From Patescibacteria group bacterium (GTDB taxonomy: Bacteria > Patescibacteriota > Minisyncoccia > Phycocordibacterales > JAKFXT01): a stretch of DNA of 55,153 bases. The notes under the pieces were generated by a model that saw only the letters and a list, made by a program, of their open reading frames with translations, made no database searches and was not told the DNA's origin. The stretch covers positions 1-55,153 of the forward strand of contig JAKFXT010000019.1 of NCBI GenBank assembly GCA_021731245.1. The letters are read 5' to 3'. The position numbers were made by a program, and so were the translations under genes. This document shows positions 27,404 to 36,436 of this stretch, in pieces. Each line of letters starts with the position of its first letter. The first letter of the stretch is position 1.

Positions 27404-27814
27404 ATGAGCACACAATACGATTGTTACACCGGTTTTATCCCCGCTCATTTCTGTGATGCGCGGGTGCTCCAGCTTCTCGAGGGGCTCAAACGCCTGAATA
27501 AAGAGGCTGTGCGGCTCGACGAGCATGGGGCGGAATTCCCAGTCGAGGAGGATTATACGGGGGGACCGTACATCTCTGGACTCTGGAAGGAGCGCCCGTT
27601 TGCGGAGTGGGCGAATGGGCTTATGGACGAGCTTATGCGAGAGAGGAAGATCTCTCTCACGTATCTCGGACACTTTGACTCGGGGGATTGTGGGTACGAT
27701 GAAGAAAAACTCCCCGCCCCCGAAGATTGGGAGGCCTTCCTTTCCCATTGCCCAACCCTTGTTCTTCGCGAAATCATAGCGAAGAGGCAGGAGTCGCTCG
27801 AGCCTTCACCGTAG
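27404..27814 (+). CDS. small orphan hypothetical protein, GC-rich
   Basis: SD GGGAGAAGG-ATG; compositionally unlike its neighbours; flanked by CTCGGGCAC direct repeats. Confidence 0.65.
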   Translation: MSTQYDCYTGFIPAHFCDARVLQLLEGLKRLNKEAVRLDEHGAEFPVEEDYTGGPYISGLWKERPFAEWANGLMDELMRERKISLTYLGHFDSGDCGYDEEKLPAPEDWEAFLSHCPTLVLREIIAKRQESLEPSP

Positions 27815-27878
27815 TCTCGGGCACCATTACGCCGCATATGTCGGCTCGCCAAGCGCGAGAGTGGAGACAGAACGGCTT

Positions 27879-27900
27879 GGGAGAATCGTAAGATTCTCCC
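27879..27900 (+). terminator. hairpin, probable terminator
   Basis: GGGAGAATC-GTAA-GATTCTCCC followed by CTTTAT. Confidence 0.6.
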
Positions 27901-27968
27901 CTTTATAAAGTTTCTGAAATCAATCAGGAATTTTTAGAGGTTAGTTCTTAAACAATAGGGAGAATCAA

Positions 27969-28205
27969 ATGGACAGGGATAGCATCGGCATCTTTATAGA
28001 CACAAGTCATGGTCCGTCCCATTTGCAAAAGTTCGATGATGTTCTGGTCAAGAAATATCCCTTGGCCAGGTTGCATTTTCGACAGAATATTGCGGAAGTT
28101 AATAATAGCTTGGCTTCGCTTATGCCCAACATTACAAAAATGGAGCGTAAGAAGGAAGAAATCGGAGCCTACCTCGTCGAAATCGTTTATGTTGAATTTA
28201 GGTAA
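27969..28205 (+). CDS. small orphan hypothetical protein
   Basis: SD AGGGAGA upstream of ATG; own terminator. Confidence 0.55.
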   Translation: MDRDSIGIFIDTSHGPSHLQKFDDVLVKKYPLARLHFRQNIAEVNNSLASLMPNITKMERKKEEIGAYLVEIVYVEFR

Positions 28206-28220
28206 CTAAATGATCGACAG

Positions 28221-28250
28221 CAAAGAGCAGTTTAGGCTGCTCTTTTTCTT
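28221..28250 (+). terminator. intrinsic terminator
   Basis: AAAGAGCAG-TTTAGG-CTGCTCTTTTTCTTTTTT. Confidence 0.88.
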
Positions 28251-28262
28251 TTTTCACTATCT

Positions 28263-28298
28263 CTTCCTCCTCTAATTCGCGCGAATTAGAGGAGGAAG
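28263..28298. repeat. 36-bp perfect palindrome
   Basis: CTTCCTCCTCTAATTCGC|GCGAATTAGAGGAGGAAG. Confidence 0.8.
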
Positions 28299-28311
28299 TA
28301 AAATAAGAAAA

Positions 28312-29430
28312 CTAAGCTTGATTTTCTAAAAACTCAAAGATTTTTTCGTTTTTTATAACATGACGGAAGTATGATGCGGCACGCATCTTGTCTGTGTCTT
28401 TGTAATGCTCTTCCAAGTGTTTAACTTCCTTGTCTACCTCTTCATCTGTTGCTACGATTTTCTCCTCTCGTCCTATGGCATCCAAGATTAACTCCATTTT
28501 AGCTCTTTCAATTGCATCCTTCTCCCATTCTTTTCTTAAATCAGCTTCAGTTTTGTTTATTTTCTTTAGATAATCGGTAAATTGTAAATTCATACGACTA
28601 ATATCATCTTTCATTTGCCCAATCATTCTATCAAGTTCGCCCTCAATAATGACTTGGGGGATGTCTATTTCCGTTTTTTCTATTACTGCTTTGATAATGG
28701 AAAGGCGATTCTTCTCTTTTTTCTTCAATTCTTTTTCCTTTTTGATATTTTCTGTAAGCTTTTTCTTGAAATCTTCAACGTTTTCAAAATTGCCAACAGT
28801 TTTTACAAAATCATCATTTAATTCTGGTAGATCTTTATCTTCAATTATGTCAGCGGGGGATTTTTTGAGAGACATTCTGCGTACTGTGTTTATAGTATCC
28901 TCAATCTCTTTTTCATTAATAGAGACTTCTTCTTTAACAGAAGATTTTTTGGAAATATTTTTATAATCAGGCAAATCAAATTGAGGGAATACGGCTACGT
29001 CTATTTTAAATTCCATAGGGTTGCCTATTGCGAGCTTTGTTATAGAAATCATTGGGGCACCAAGTGGCTCCACTTTGCTTTCTAATAGAATCTCTCCATA
29101 ACAGCGAGAAAGGGCAAGTTCTCCTGCTTTTTCTAATAGGGCAAGTTCGCCCACTCTTTCTATAATGGTTTTTTCTGGTACATGACCTTTTCTAAATCCA
29201 GGAAGATCCACTTCTTTTTTGAAGTGATTTATGGCATCTCCCTTAAAAAGCTCTAGCGCTTTTACACTAATGGACCCTGAAATAGAGATTTCACTTTTTG
29301 GAAGCTTTGAGATATTTATATTCTCAAAAAGCTTCTCGTCTTTATGGCTCGTATGATTATGCTCGTCTGAATGACTGTGATCATGGTTGTGCCCGTGATG
29401 ATCGTGGTTGTGGTCGTTGTGTTTATGCAT
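28312..29430 (-). CDS. tig: trigger factor-like chaperone with His-rich N-terminus, apparently lacking the FKBP/PPIase domain
   Basis: LPGFRKGHVPEKTIIER signature and C-terminal chaperone domain; HNDHNHDHHGHNHDHSHSDEHNH tail. Confidence 0.85.
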   Translation of the reverse strand: MHKHNDHNHDHHGHNHDHSHSDEHNHTSHKDEKLFENINISKLPKSEISISGSISVKALELFKGDAINHFKKEVDLPGFRKGHVPEKTIIERVGELALLEKAGELALSRCYGEILLESKVEPLGAPMISITKLAIGNPMEFKIDVAVFPQFDLPDYKNISKKSSVKEEVSINEKEIEDTINTVRRMSLKKSPADIIEDKDLPELNDDFVKTVGNFENVEDFKKKLTENIKKEKELKKKEKNRLSIIKAVIEKTEIDIPQVIIEGELDRMIGQMKDDISRMNLQFTDYLKKINKTEADLRKEWEKDAIERAKMELILDAIGREEKIVATDEEVDKEVKHLEEHYKDTDKMRAASYFRHVIKNEKIFEFLENQA

Positions 29431-29485
29431 AGTCTTTTATTGAATTCATCAGTTTAAATTAAATTTAAATTTAAGCAAGTTATAT

Positions 29486-29533
29486 AAAAACCCCTTTCGT
29501 CTAAGGGTTTACCTTATGGCGAAAGGGGTTTTT
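29486..29533 (-). terminator. intrinsic terminator
   Basis: AAAAACCCCTTTCG...CGAAAGGGGTTTTT. Confidence 0.75.
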
Positions 29534-29551
29534 AATTAAAAATTTGTGATT

Positions 29552-29923
29552 TTAAATTGCAAGTTCTGCGTCTATATTATTCATATCAGAGTCTAAGTTA
29601 TCTAGATCTGTTGAATTTAAGTCTGCATTTATTTCACCAAGGTCATCGCTTGAGCCTTGTTGTTCTATAGAAGCAAGAGAAGTTTCATTTGTAGTACTTG
29701 TTTCTTGGGGCGGCACCACAGCTTCGTTTTGCCCAAGTTGCTGGCCATATAAATAGAGCCCACCCAAAACGACAATCAAAACAACAATTATAGAACCAAT
29801 TATTGGACCAGTTGAAGATTTGTGCTCATCATTTCCAATTGGAGGCATTTGATTCATTGGAGAGTTTGTTGCTGGGCCTCCTACTACTCCTGTCTGATTT
29901 GGCGTTGTGTTTATTCCATCCAT
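29552..29923 (-). CDS. hypothetical single-TM protein
   Basis: TM GPIIGSIIVVLIVVLGGLYLYG; Asp/Asn-rich C-terminus. Confidence 0.65.
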   Translation of the reverse strand: MDGINTTPNQTGVVGGPATNSPMNQMPPIGNDEHKSSTGPIIGSIIVVLIVVLGGLYLYGQQLGQNEAVVPPQETSTTNETSLASIEQQGSSDDLGEINADLNSTDLDNLDSDMNNIDAELAI

Positions 29924-29942
29924 ATTTTTTAATAATTATTAT

Positions 29943-30950
29943 TTATTGTACCGTAGTATTCGTTTCTGTAGAAATCACCGTACTGCTTGTTGTTGTTGCT
30001 CCCATTTGTCCTTGGAGAGATGTTACAGCTTTTCTTAGGTGTTCATTCGCTTCTTTTATTTTCTCATTAACCTTTTTAGTCGCTTCTTTTAGAGCTTCAA
30101 CTTGGCTTTTTGGATCAGTTGATGATGCCATGTTTCCAAAAGTAGAACTAATATTGCTTATACCGTTCTTAGCGTCAGTAATTGCAATCGTTGCAGTTGC
30201 GAGTTCCGCTTCCGCTGTCGCTGTATTGCCTCCGGCTGCTTTTATTTTTTCAACTCGGCTTTGAATTCTAGCGGAAAGTTTCTCAATACGTTCAATTGCG
30301 GCGGTTAAACGCTTAACTACGTTTTCAACCATGTTGGCCACACGCTCGAGCGCCTTTTGTTTCATTTCTTCGCGACGAACATCGGTTGAAGAAGCGATTT
30401 TCATTTTGCGATCTTCCAAAATCTTTTTTATATCCTCACGACTTTCTTCGCGACGGTCCTTTATGTCTTGGAAACCAGTTTCACGCTCCAATTTTATTTT
30501 CTCTTGCGCCTCTACTCTAAGATTCTTATTATCGAGTCTCATTGCTTCCGCCTTAACTTTAAGAGAAGCTTTTTCTTCTATTGTGAGACCGTCTTCACGA
30601 GCTGTTTGTACAGTGCCTTTAAGTTCCATACGATTCTCTTTTACTTCTCCTTTCAGATCTAAACGTGTGTCTTTATTTGTATTGATGACATCCTTTTTTA
30701 TAGCATTTACATCTTGTCTTTTTTCTTGCTGGACATTCTTGATAAGATTTTTATTTTTTTGAGCATTTTCCATGGCACGAGCCTTCATTTCAGGGGTCAT
30801 AATGACCGGAGCTGGCTTTATTTTAGGCGCTGGGAGAACATCTCCGCCAGTTTGGGCAGGATCTGCATTCTCAGTTTCAGCTTTAACGAAGACGGCCCCA
30901 CCAAAAAGTATAGAAAGGCCTATGATGATAGCTAATATATTTTTCTGCAT
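29943..30950 (-). CDS. hypothetical secreted coiled-coil protein
   Basis: Signal peptide-like N-terminus, long charged helices. Confidence 0.75.
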   Translation of the reverse strand: MQKNILAIIIGLSILFGGAVFVKAETENADPAQTGGDVLPAPKIKPAPVIMTPEMKARAMENAQKNKNLIKNVQQEKRQDVNAIKKDVINTNKDTRLDLKGEVKENRMELKGTVQTAREDGLTIEEKASLKVKAEAMRLDNKNLRVEAQEKIKLERETGFQDIKDRREESREDIKKILEDRKMKIASSTDVRREEMKQKALERVANMVENVVKRLTAAIERIEKLSARIQSRVEKIKAAGGNTATAEAELATATIAITDAKNGISNISSTFGNMASSTDPKSQVEALKEATKKVNEKIKEANEHLRKAVTSLQGQMGATTTSSTVISTETNTTVQ

Positions 30951-31047
30951 AATTTATAAGTTAGGTATTAATACTGATTCGAACCAATACATTATATAAC
31001 ACTCAAATTGAGTGTTAAAATTTCTTTTTGTTGATAACAAAAAAGGG

Positions 31048-31572
31048 TTATTTTTTGAATTCTTTGTTGTAAAGTTCAATGGATTTTGCAAAAGCTGCTT
31101 TTGCGTCCTCTGATGTGCCAAATCCCTTAACCTCGACTACCTTGTTTTGTAGTTTCTTATAAGTTGAGTAGAAATGCTCTATTTCTTTAAGGGTGTGCTT
31201 GTTTATATCCTTCAAATCCTGGATTTCGCTCCAGCGAGGGTCATCTGTTGGTACGGCTATGACTTTGTCGTCTCCTTCTCCGCTATCAATCATTTTTAAG
31301 AGGGCGATTGGTCTTGCGTGAACAAGAATACCCGGTAGTAGTGGGTAAGTAGTAAGCAGAATTACGTCGAGAGCATCCCCATCTTCCCATAGAGTTTGCG
31401 GAACAAATCCATAATCAAAAGGAAAGTCTTGTGCAGTGTGCGCCACGCGATCAAGCGCAATAAGACCAGATTTTTTGTCTATCTCGTATTTGTTTTTTGA
31501 GCCCTTATTTATCTCTACGATTACATTGAGCTCGTCTTTTGTTCCTGGTTCTATATCGTGCCAAAGATTCAT
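31048..31572 (-). CDS. ppa: inorganic pyrophosphatase
   Basis: NKGSKNKYEIDKKSG, FPFDYGFVPQTLWEDGDALDVILL. Confidence 0.95.
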   Translation of the reverse strand: MNLWHDIEPGTKDELNVIVEINKGSKNKYEIDKKSGLIALDRVAHTAQDFPFDYGFVPQTLWEDGDALDVILLTTYPLLPGILVHARPIALLKMIDSGEGDDKVIAVPTDDPRWSEIQDLKDINKHTLKEIEHFYSTYKKLQNKVVEVKGFGTSEDAKAAFAKSIELYNKEFKK

Positions 31573-31627
31573 ATTTTTTATATTACTAAATAGTTTATCT
31601 ATTCTAGGTTTTTTTGACTATAAATAC

Positions 31628-31664
31628 AAATCCCTCCGCAAGTTTAAAACTTGCGGAGGGATTT
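31628..31664. terminator. intrinsic terminator downstream of nusA
   Basis: AAATCCCTCCGCAAGTTT...AAACTTGCGGAGGGATTT. Confidence 0.85.
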
Positions 31665-31682
31665 GATTTTAGATTTTTATTT

Positions 31683-32843
31683 TTATGCAGAGACTTCTCC
31701 TTCTTCTTCAGAACTAGCCACACTTTCTCCAGCGAGAGAGGCTATATCAATGCGCCAACCGGTAAGCTTTGCAGCAAGACGAACATTTTGTCCGCCTTTT
31801 CCAATTGCAAGGGATTGTTGATCCTCGGAAACTATAACTTTTGCTTGATGGGTTTCAGAATCTATTTTAACTTCCAGTACTTTAGCAGGGGAAAGGGCGT
31901 CTTCAATAAACTTTTTAGGATCTTCTGACCACTCTATAACATCGATTTTTTCTCCACCCAATTCACTCATAACGGTAGAAACACGTACCCCACGTTGCCC
32001 CACCATTGAACCTACTGGATCAATATGAGGGTCGCTCGACGCTACTCCTACTTTTGAGCGAGAGCCAGCTTCTCTTGCAATTGATTTTATTTCTACGATT
32101 CCGTTACTAATCTCAGGTGTTTCTTGTTCAAAAAGTTTTGCTAAAAACTTAGGGTGTGAGCGAGAAAGCTTTAAGAAAACTCCACGAGGAGATTCTTCTA
32201 CAGCAAAAAGATACGCTCTTATGCGCTCACCTTGTTTGTAGCGCTCACCAGGGATTTGTTCTTCATAAGAAAGAACCCCCACCGCACGGCCCAAATTTAT
32301 AAAAAGGGCACCGCGCTCTATTCTTTCAACGGTTCCAGCTACGATTTCTCCTTCGCGTTTACCGAATTCTGAAACAACTGAAACTTTTTCAGCTTCACGA
32401 ATCTTTTGAATTATGACTTGTTTGGCTGTTTGAGCGGCAATGCGTCCAAAGTCAGACTTTGTTTCAAGAGGGAAGGTCACTTCTTCATCAAGTAGAGCGT
32501 CTCTCTTAATGCGCTTAGCATCAGATAGTAAAATGTGATGATCTTCATTAAAACGTGGACGAAAATCTTCTGGATCTGCCTCTTTTTCACCATTTAATTC
32601 CGCTTCTACTTCGTCCGGCATCTTTACGCGAGTTTCATCAACTACGAGTTTTACCTGTTCAAAGTTTAAAGAACCAGAACTTGTACTAAAGTGGGCGCGA
32701 ACAATTTGCCCCTTTTTTCCATATTCTTTACGATAAGCCGTTGCAAAGGAAGCTTCGATTGCTTCTACTATTTTTTCTCTTGGAATACCCCTATCGCTCT
32801 CCAATTCATTTAAGACTGAATTTATAACTTTTAAATCAAACAT
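31683..32843 (-). CDS. nusA: transcription termination/antitermination factor NusA
   Basis: EAIEASFATAYRKEYGK, S1 region, KH: DPHIDPVGSMVGQRGVRVSTVMSELGGEKIDVIEWSEDP. Confidence 0.96.
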   Translation of the reverse strand: MFDLKVINSVLNELESDRGIPREKIVEAIEASFATAYRKEYGKKGQIVRAHFSTSSGSLNFEQVKLVVDETRVKMPDEVEAELNGEKEADPEDFRPRFNEDHHILLSDAKRIKRDALLDEEVTFPLETKSDFGRIAAQTAKQVIIQKIREAEKVSVVSEFGKREGEIVAGTVERIERGALFINLGRAVGVLSYEEQIPGERYKQGERIRAYLFAVEESPRGVFLKLSRSHPKFLAKLFEQETPEISNGIVEIKSIAREAGSRSKVGVASSDPHIDPVGSMVGQRGVRVSTVMSELGGEKIDVIEWSEDPKKFIEDALSPAKVLEVKIDSETHQAKVIVSEDQQSLAIGKGGQNVRLAAKLTGWRIDIASLAGESVASSEEEGEVSA

Positions 32844-32866
32844 AATAATTTTATTTTAGCTTTTAG

Positions 32867-32896
32867 TTAAAAAAATAAGCCCGCAGGGAAGCGGAC
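32867..32896 (-). terminator. intrinsic terminator in the nusA 5' leader
   Basis: Minus strand GTCCGC-TTCCCT-GCGGGC-TTATTTTTTT. Confidence 0.75.
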
Positions 32897-32914
32897 TATC
32901 AGGAACATCTATAT

Positions 32915-32942
32915 ATACTAGCATATACGGTATTTTTGTCAA
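32915..32942 (-). promoter_or_regulatory. sigma70-like promoter for nusA
   Basis: Minus strand TTGACA (32942-32937), 16-nt spacer, TAGTAT (32920-32915). Confidence 0.7.
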
Positions 32943-33014
32943 ACTCACTTTTTGTACCACTGTATCCCCATATTTAAAGATAATTTAAGCATTAGTTATA
33001 TATAATAGATACAA

Positions 33015-33347
33015 ATGAGTCTTTCTGATGAATTTTTTAAAGAAGAAGATCAAAGTAAAACCCCTCTGGCTAAGTGGCTTGTTCTCACAATAGTTTTTTT
33101 ATTTTTAGTATGGCTCATATGGGCAATTTTCTTTGGCGGTTTATTTAAAAAGAAAGAAGAGAAGGGATGGCCAACTACAATAGAAGAAAAAAAGGAAGTT
33201 CTAGATAATTTAAGTTTAGGAACTTCTTCTCCACCAATCTCAGTTTCTGAAAAAAAGAAAGTTTTGGAGAATCTTTCCAAAAAATCAGTAAAAACACCCG
33301 TAATGTCCGACGAAGAAAAATTCAAAGCTCTGCAGGGTCTCCAATAA
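33015..33347 (+). CDS. small single-TM hypothetical protein
   Basis: TM WLVLTIVFLFLVWLIWAIFFGGLF; two similar EEKKEVLDNL/EKKKVLENL segments. Confidence 0.65.
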   Translation: MSLSDEFFKEEDQSKTPLAKWLVLTIVFLFLVWLIWAIFFGGLFKKKEEKGWPTTIEEKKEVLDNLSLGTSSPPISVSEKKKVLENLSKKSVKTPVMSDEEKFKALQGLQ

Positions 33348-33439
33348 AAGTATTTTTGTGCACAAGTTTGAGAAATTTATTTTCTTACCTCTGATATAAT
33401 TGTTTGGAAAGAAGGGGAGGGCTCTTTCTCTATATTTTT

Positions 33440-35200
33440 ATGCATATACAAGAGGATCAATTAAAAGAATTTATTCTTGATTCTGGATTAGTCTCGCGAA
33501 GCGATTTCGAAGTTGCTGAAAAAGAGGCGATAAGTAAAGACCAGAACGTTGGGCAAATATTGATTTCGTCAGGCAAACTTTCGGAAGATGATTTGCGCCG
33601 TATACAAGCTTATATTCTTGGTATTCCTTTTGTAAATTTAAAAGGCCAGAAAATAGATTTTGAAATTTTAAATCTTATACCAGAGCCTATTGCTCGCAAT
33701 CATAATATTGTCAGTTTCAGAAAAGATAAAACCTCTCTTGAGGTTGCGATGTTAGACACGGAAGATTTGGGGGCAATTGATTTCGTTAAAAAGAAAGTGG
33801 GTCTAAAGGTTTTGCCACGTTTAACTGATACCGAATCGATGAAATCGGTTCTACTTCAATATCAAAAGTCACTGAAAGCAGAATTTGGCGACATAATCCA
33901 AAAGGAAAGTGACACACTTAAAACTTTGATGGAGGAAGCGGGAGGCGAGGAGGCCTCGGCTAAAGATTTGAAGAAATTGGCCGAAGATTTGCCTGTCGTT
34001 CGCATCGTGGACTCTCTTTTAAAGCATGCAATTATTCAAGATGCTTCCGACATTCATATTGAACCTATGGAAAATCAAGTTTTGGTTCGCTATAGAATAG
34101 ATGGAATGCTCCATGATGCTATGGTTCTGCCGAAAGCGGCAGGATCCTCAATCACCGCTCGTATAAAGGTGCTTTCAAATTTGAAACTTGATGAAAAGCG
34201 TCTTCCACAAGACGGACGCTTCAAAGTGGAATCAGAATCTCAAAAAGTTTCATTCCGTGTCTCGGTTTTACCGACTTATTTTGGTGAAAAAACTGTAATG
34301 CGCTTACTTAAAGAAAACGCTGGGGGATTTACTTTGGAAGGACTTGGGTTTCATGGGGAAGGATTAGAACTTATTCATGAAGCAACACAACTTTCTAGCG
34401 GAATGATTTTAACAACTGGACCAACAGGAAGCGGTAAAACCACCACACTTTATACTTTGCTCGATATTTTAAATACGCCGGATGTGAACATTTCAACAAT
34501 TGAGGACCCTATTGAATATCAAATGCCTCGCATTAATCAAACTCAAGTAAAATCAGAAATTGGTTTTAATTTTGCGTCCGGCCTCCGAACTCTAGTTCGC
34601 CAAGATCCGGACATAATAATGGTTGGTGAAATTCGTGATGAGGAAACAGCTTCTCTTGCGATTAACGCTGCCTTAACTGGTCACTTGGTGCTTTCTACTT
34701 TGCACACCAATTCCGCAGCAGGTGCCATACCTCGTCTTATAGATATGAAAGCTGAGCCATTTCTTTTGGTTTCAACAATTAAAGTTATTATTGCGCAAAG
34801 ATTGCTTCGTCGTCTTACGGCAAACAAGGAAGAGCATAAATTAACAAAAGCTGAAATTGAACAGTTAGGAAAAAGAGTTGATTTGGAAAGAATACTAACT
34901 TTTCTTAAAAAAGAAAAAATAGTCCCTGCGAACGCTTCTTGGGAAAGCGTGCCATTTTTTAGACCAAAGCCATCTAAAGATTCTGAAGACGGTTATGGCG
35001 GACGCGTTTCTATTCACGAAGTTTTGAAAATGACTACGACAATAAAAGAAATGATAATGAAAGGAGCGACAGCTGACCAAATTGAAGTTCAGGCTAAAAA
35101 AGACGGAATGATGACAATGCTTGAGGATGGAATATTCCAAGCAGTTAACGGGCTTACTACTATTGAAGAAGTTTTGCGTGTCGTAAATAGTGAACAATAA
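33440..35200 (+). CDS. pilB: type IV pilus assembly ATPase PilB/GspE
   Basis: GPTGSGKTTTLYTLLDIL, VGEIRDEETASLAINAALTGHLVLSTLHTN. Confidence 0.95.
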   Translation: MHIQEDQLKEFILDSGLVSRSDFEVAEKEAISKDQNVGQILISSGKLSEDDLRRIQAYILGIPFVNLKGQKIDFEILNLIPEPIARNHNIVSFRKDKTSLEVAMLDTEDLGAIDFVKKKVGLKVLPRLTDTESMKSVLLQYQKSLKAEFGDIIQKESDTLKTLMEEAGGEEASAKDLKKLAEDLPVVRIVDSLLKHAIIQDASDIHIEPMENQVLVRYRIDGMLHDAMVLPKAAGSSITARIKVLSNLKLDEKRLPQDGRFKVESESQKVSFRVSVLPTYFGEKTVMRLLKENAGGFTLEGLGFHGEGLELIHEATQLSSGMILTTGPTGSGKTTTLYTLLDILNTPDVNISTIEDPIEYQMPRINQTQVKSEIGFNFASGLRTLVRQDPDIIMVGEIRDEETASLAINAALTGHLVLSTLHTNSAAGAIPRLIDMKAEPFLLVSTIKVIIAQRLLRRLTANKEEHKLTKAEIEQLGKRVDLERILTFLKKEKIVPANASWESVPFFRPKPSKDSEDGYGGRVSIHEVLKMTTTIKEMIMKGATADQIEVQAKKDGMMTMLEDGIFQAVNGLTTIEEVLRVVNSEQ

Positions 35201-35207
35201 AATCAAA

Positions 35208-36428
35208 ATGTCTAAATTTAATGTAAAAGTTATTAATAAAACTGGCGGAATTGAAAGTAGGGTAATTGAAACTGTTTCAAAAGTAGCGCTTTATGAAGAA
35301 ATTAGACGAGGTGGTGGAAAGTTGGTTTCTGCTAGAGAAGTTTCTGAATTTGGTTTTCAAGTAATTTTAGACAAGATAGATTCATTTTTAAGTCGCATAA
35401 AGTTGCAAGACAAAATAATGTTTGCGAGAAACATTTCCGCCATGCTTTCCGCGGGACTGGCTCTTTCTCGCGCCATTATGATAATGGAAAGACAAACTAA
35501 AAATAAAAAGTTCAAAGTCATTCTGCAAGATATCAATGAAGAAATAAGTAAAGGAAGTACTTTTTCTCAGGGTTTGGCTAAATATCCAAAAGTTTTTTCT
35601 AAGCTACTTGTTTCCATGGTTAAAGCGGGAGAAGAAACAGGAAGCCTGGCTGATTCTTTGCTAGTCGTTTCTGATGAAATGGAAAAAAGTTATATGCTTC
35701 AGAAAAAAATAAAAGGGGCGATGTTGTATCCTGCAATTATTCTTACTGCCATGGTCGGAATTGGTGTCTTGATGATGATTTACGTGGTGCCGTCTCTTAC
35801 GGCGACTTTTAAGGAGTTAAATGTTGCACTTCCAACTTCTACTCGCATCATAATTTTTATGAGTGATTTTCTTCAGTCACACATGATTCTTTTTCTTGTT
35901 TCTTTGGTTGGAGGAATATTTGGTTTAATTGGTCTTTCACGTACAAAAAAAGGATCTCGTCTACTCGATTACATTACTCCTAGGTTTCCTATTATCGGCA
36001 CTATAGTTCAGGAGTCTTATGCTGCAAGAACTTCTCGTACGCTCTCTTCTCTTTTATCAGCTGGAGTGGAAGTTATTACGGCCCTTACTATTACGAGAGA
36101 CGTTTTAGCTAACTCATATTATAAAGACGTTCTCTCTGAAGCGGAAAAAGTAATTCAAAAAGGAGCCCCTCTTTCGGAAGTGTTTCTAAAGCATGAAGAA
36201 ATTTACCCAATCTTGGTTGGAGAAATGATGAGCGTGGGAGACGAAACAGGGTCTATTGCTGACATGCTTTTAAAATTAGCCGTTTTTTATGAAACGGAAG
36301 TTGATCAAAAGACAAAAGATCTCTCCACTATAATAGAGCCGTTTCTGATGCTCTTTATAGGAAGCGCTGTCGGATTCTTTGCTGTTGCAATGATTTCTCC
36401 TACATATTCAGTTCTTACCAATCTTTAA
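35208..36428 (+). CDS. pilC: type IV pilus inner-membrane platform protein PilC/GspF
   Basis: MFARNISAMLSAGLALSRAIMIM, MVKAGEETGSLADSLLVVSDEMEKS, MLYPAIIL. Confidence 0.93.
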   Translation: MSKFNVKVINKTGGIESRVIETVSKVALYEEIRRGGGKLVSAREVSEFGFQVILDKIDSFLSRIKLQDKIMFARNISAMLSAGLALSRAIMIMERQTKNKKFKVILQDINEEISKGSTFSQGLAKYPKVFSKLLVSMVKAGEETGSLADSLLVVSDEMEKSYMLQKKIKGAMLYPAIILTAMVGIGVLMMIYVVPSLTATFKELNVALPTSTRIIIFMSDFLQSHMILFLVSLVGGIFGLIGLSRTKKGSRLLDYITPRFPIIGTIVQESYAARTSRTLSSLLSAGVEVITALTITRDVLANSYYKDVLSEAEKVIQKGAPLSEVFLKHEEIYPILVGEMMSVGDETGSIADMLLKLAVFYETEVDQKTKDLSTIIEPFLMLFIGSAVGFFAVAMISPTYSVLTNL

Positions 36429-36436
36429 TTCAATTT

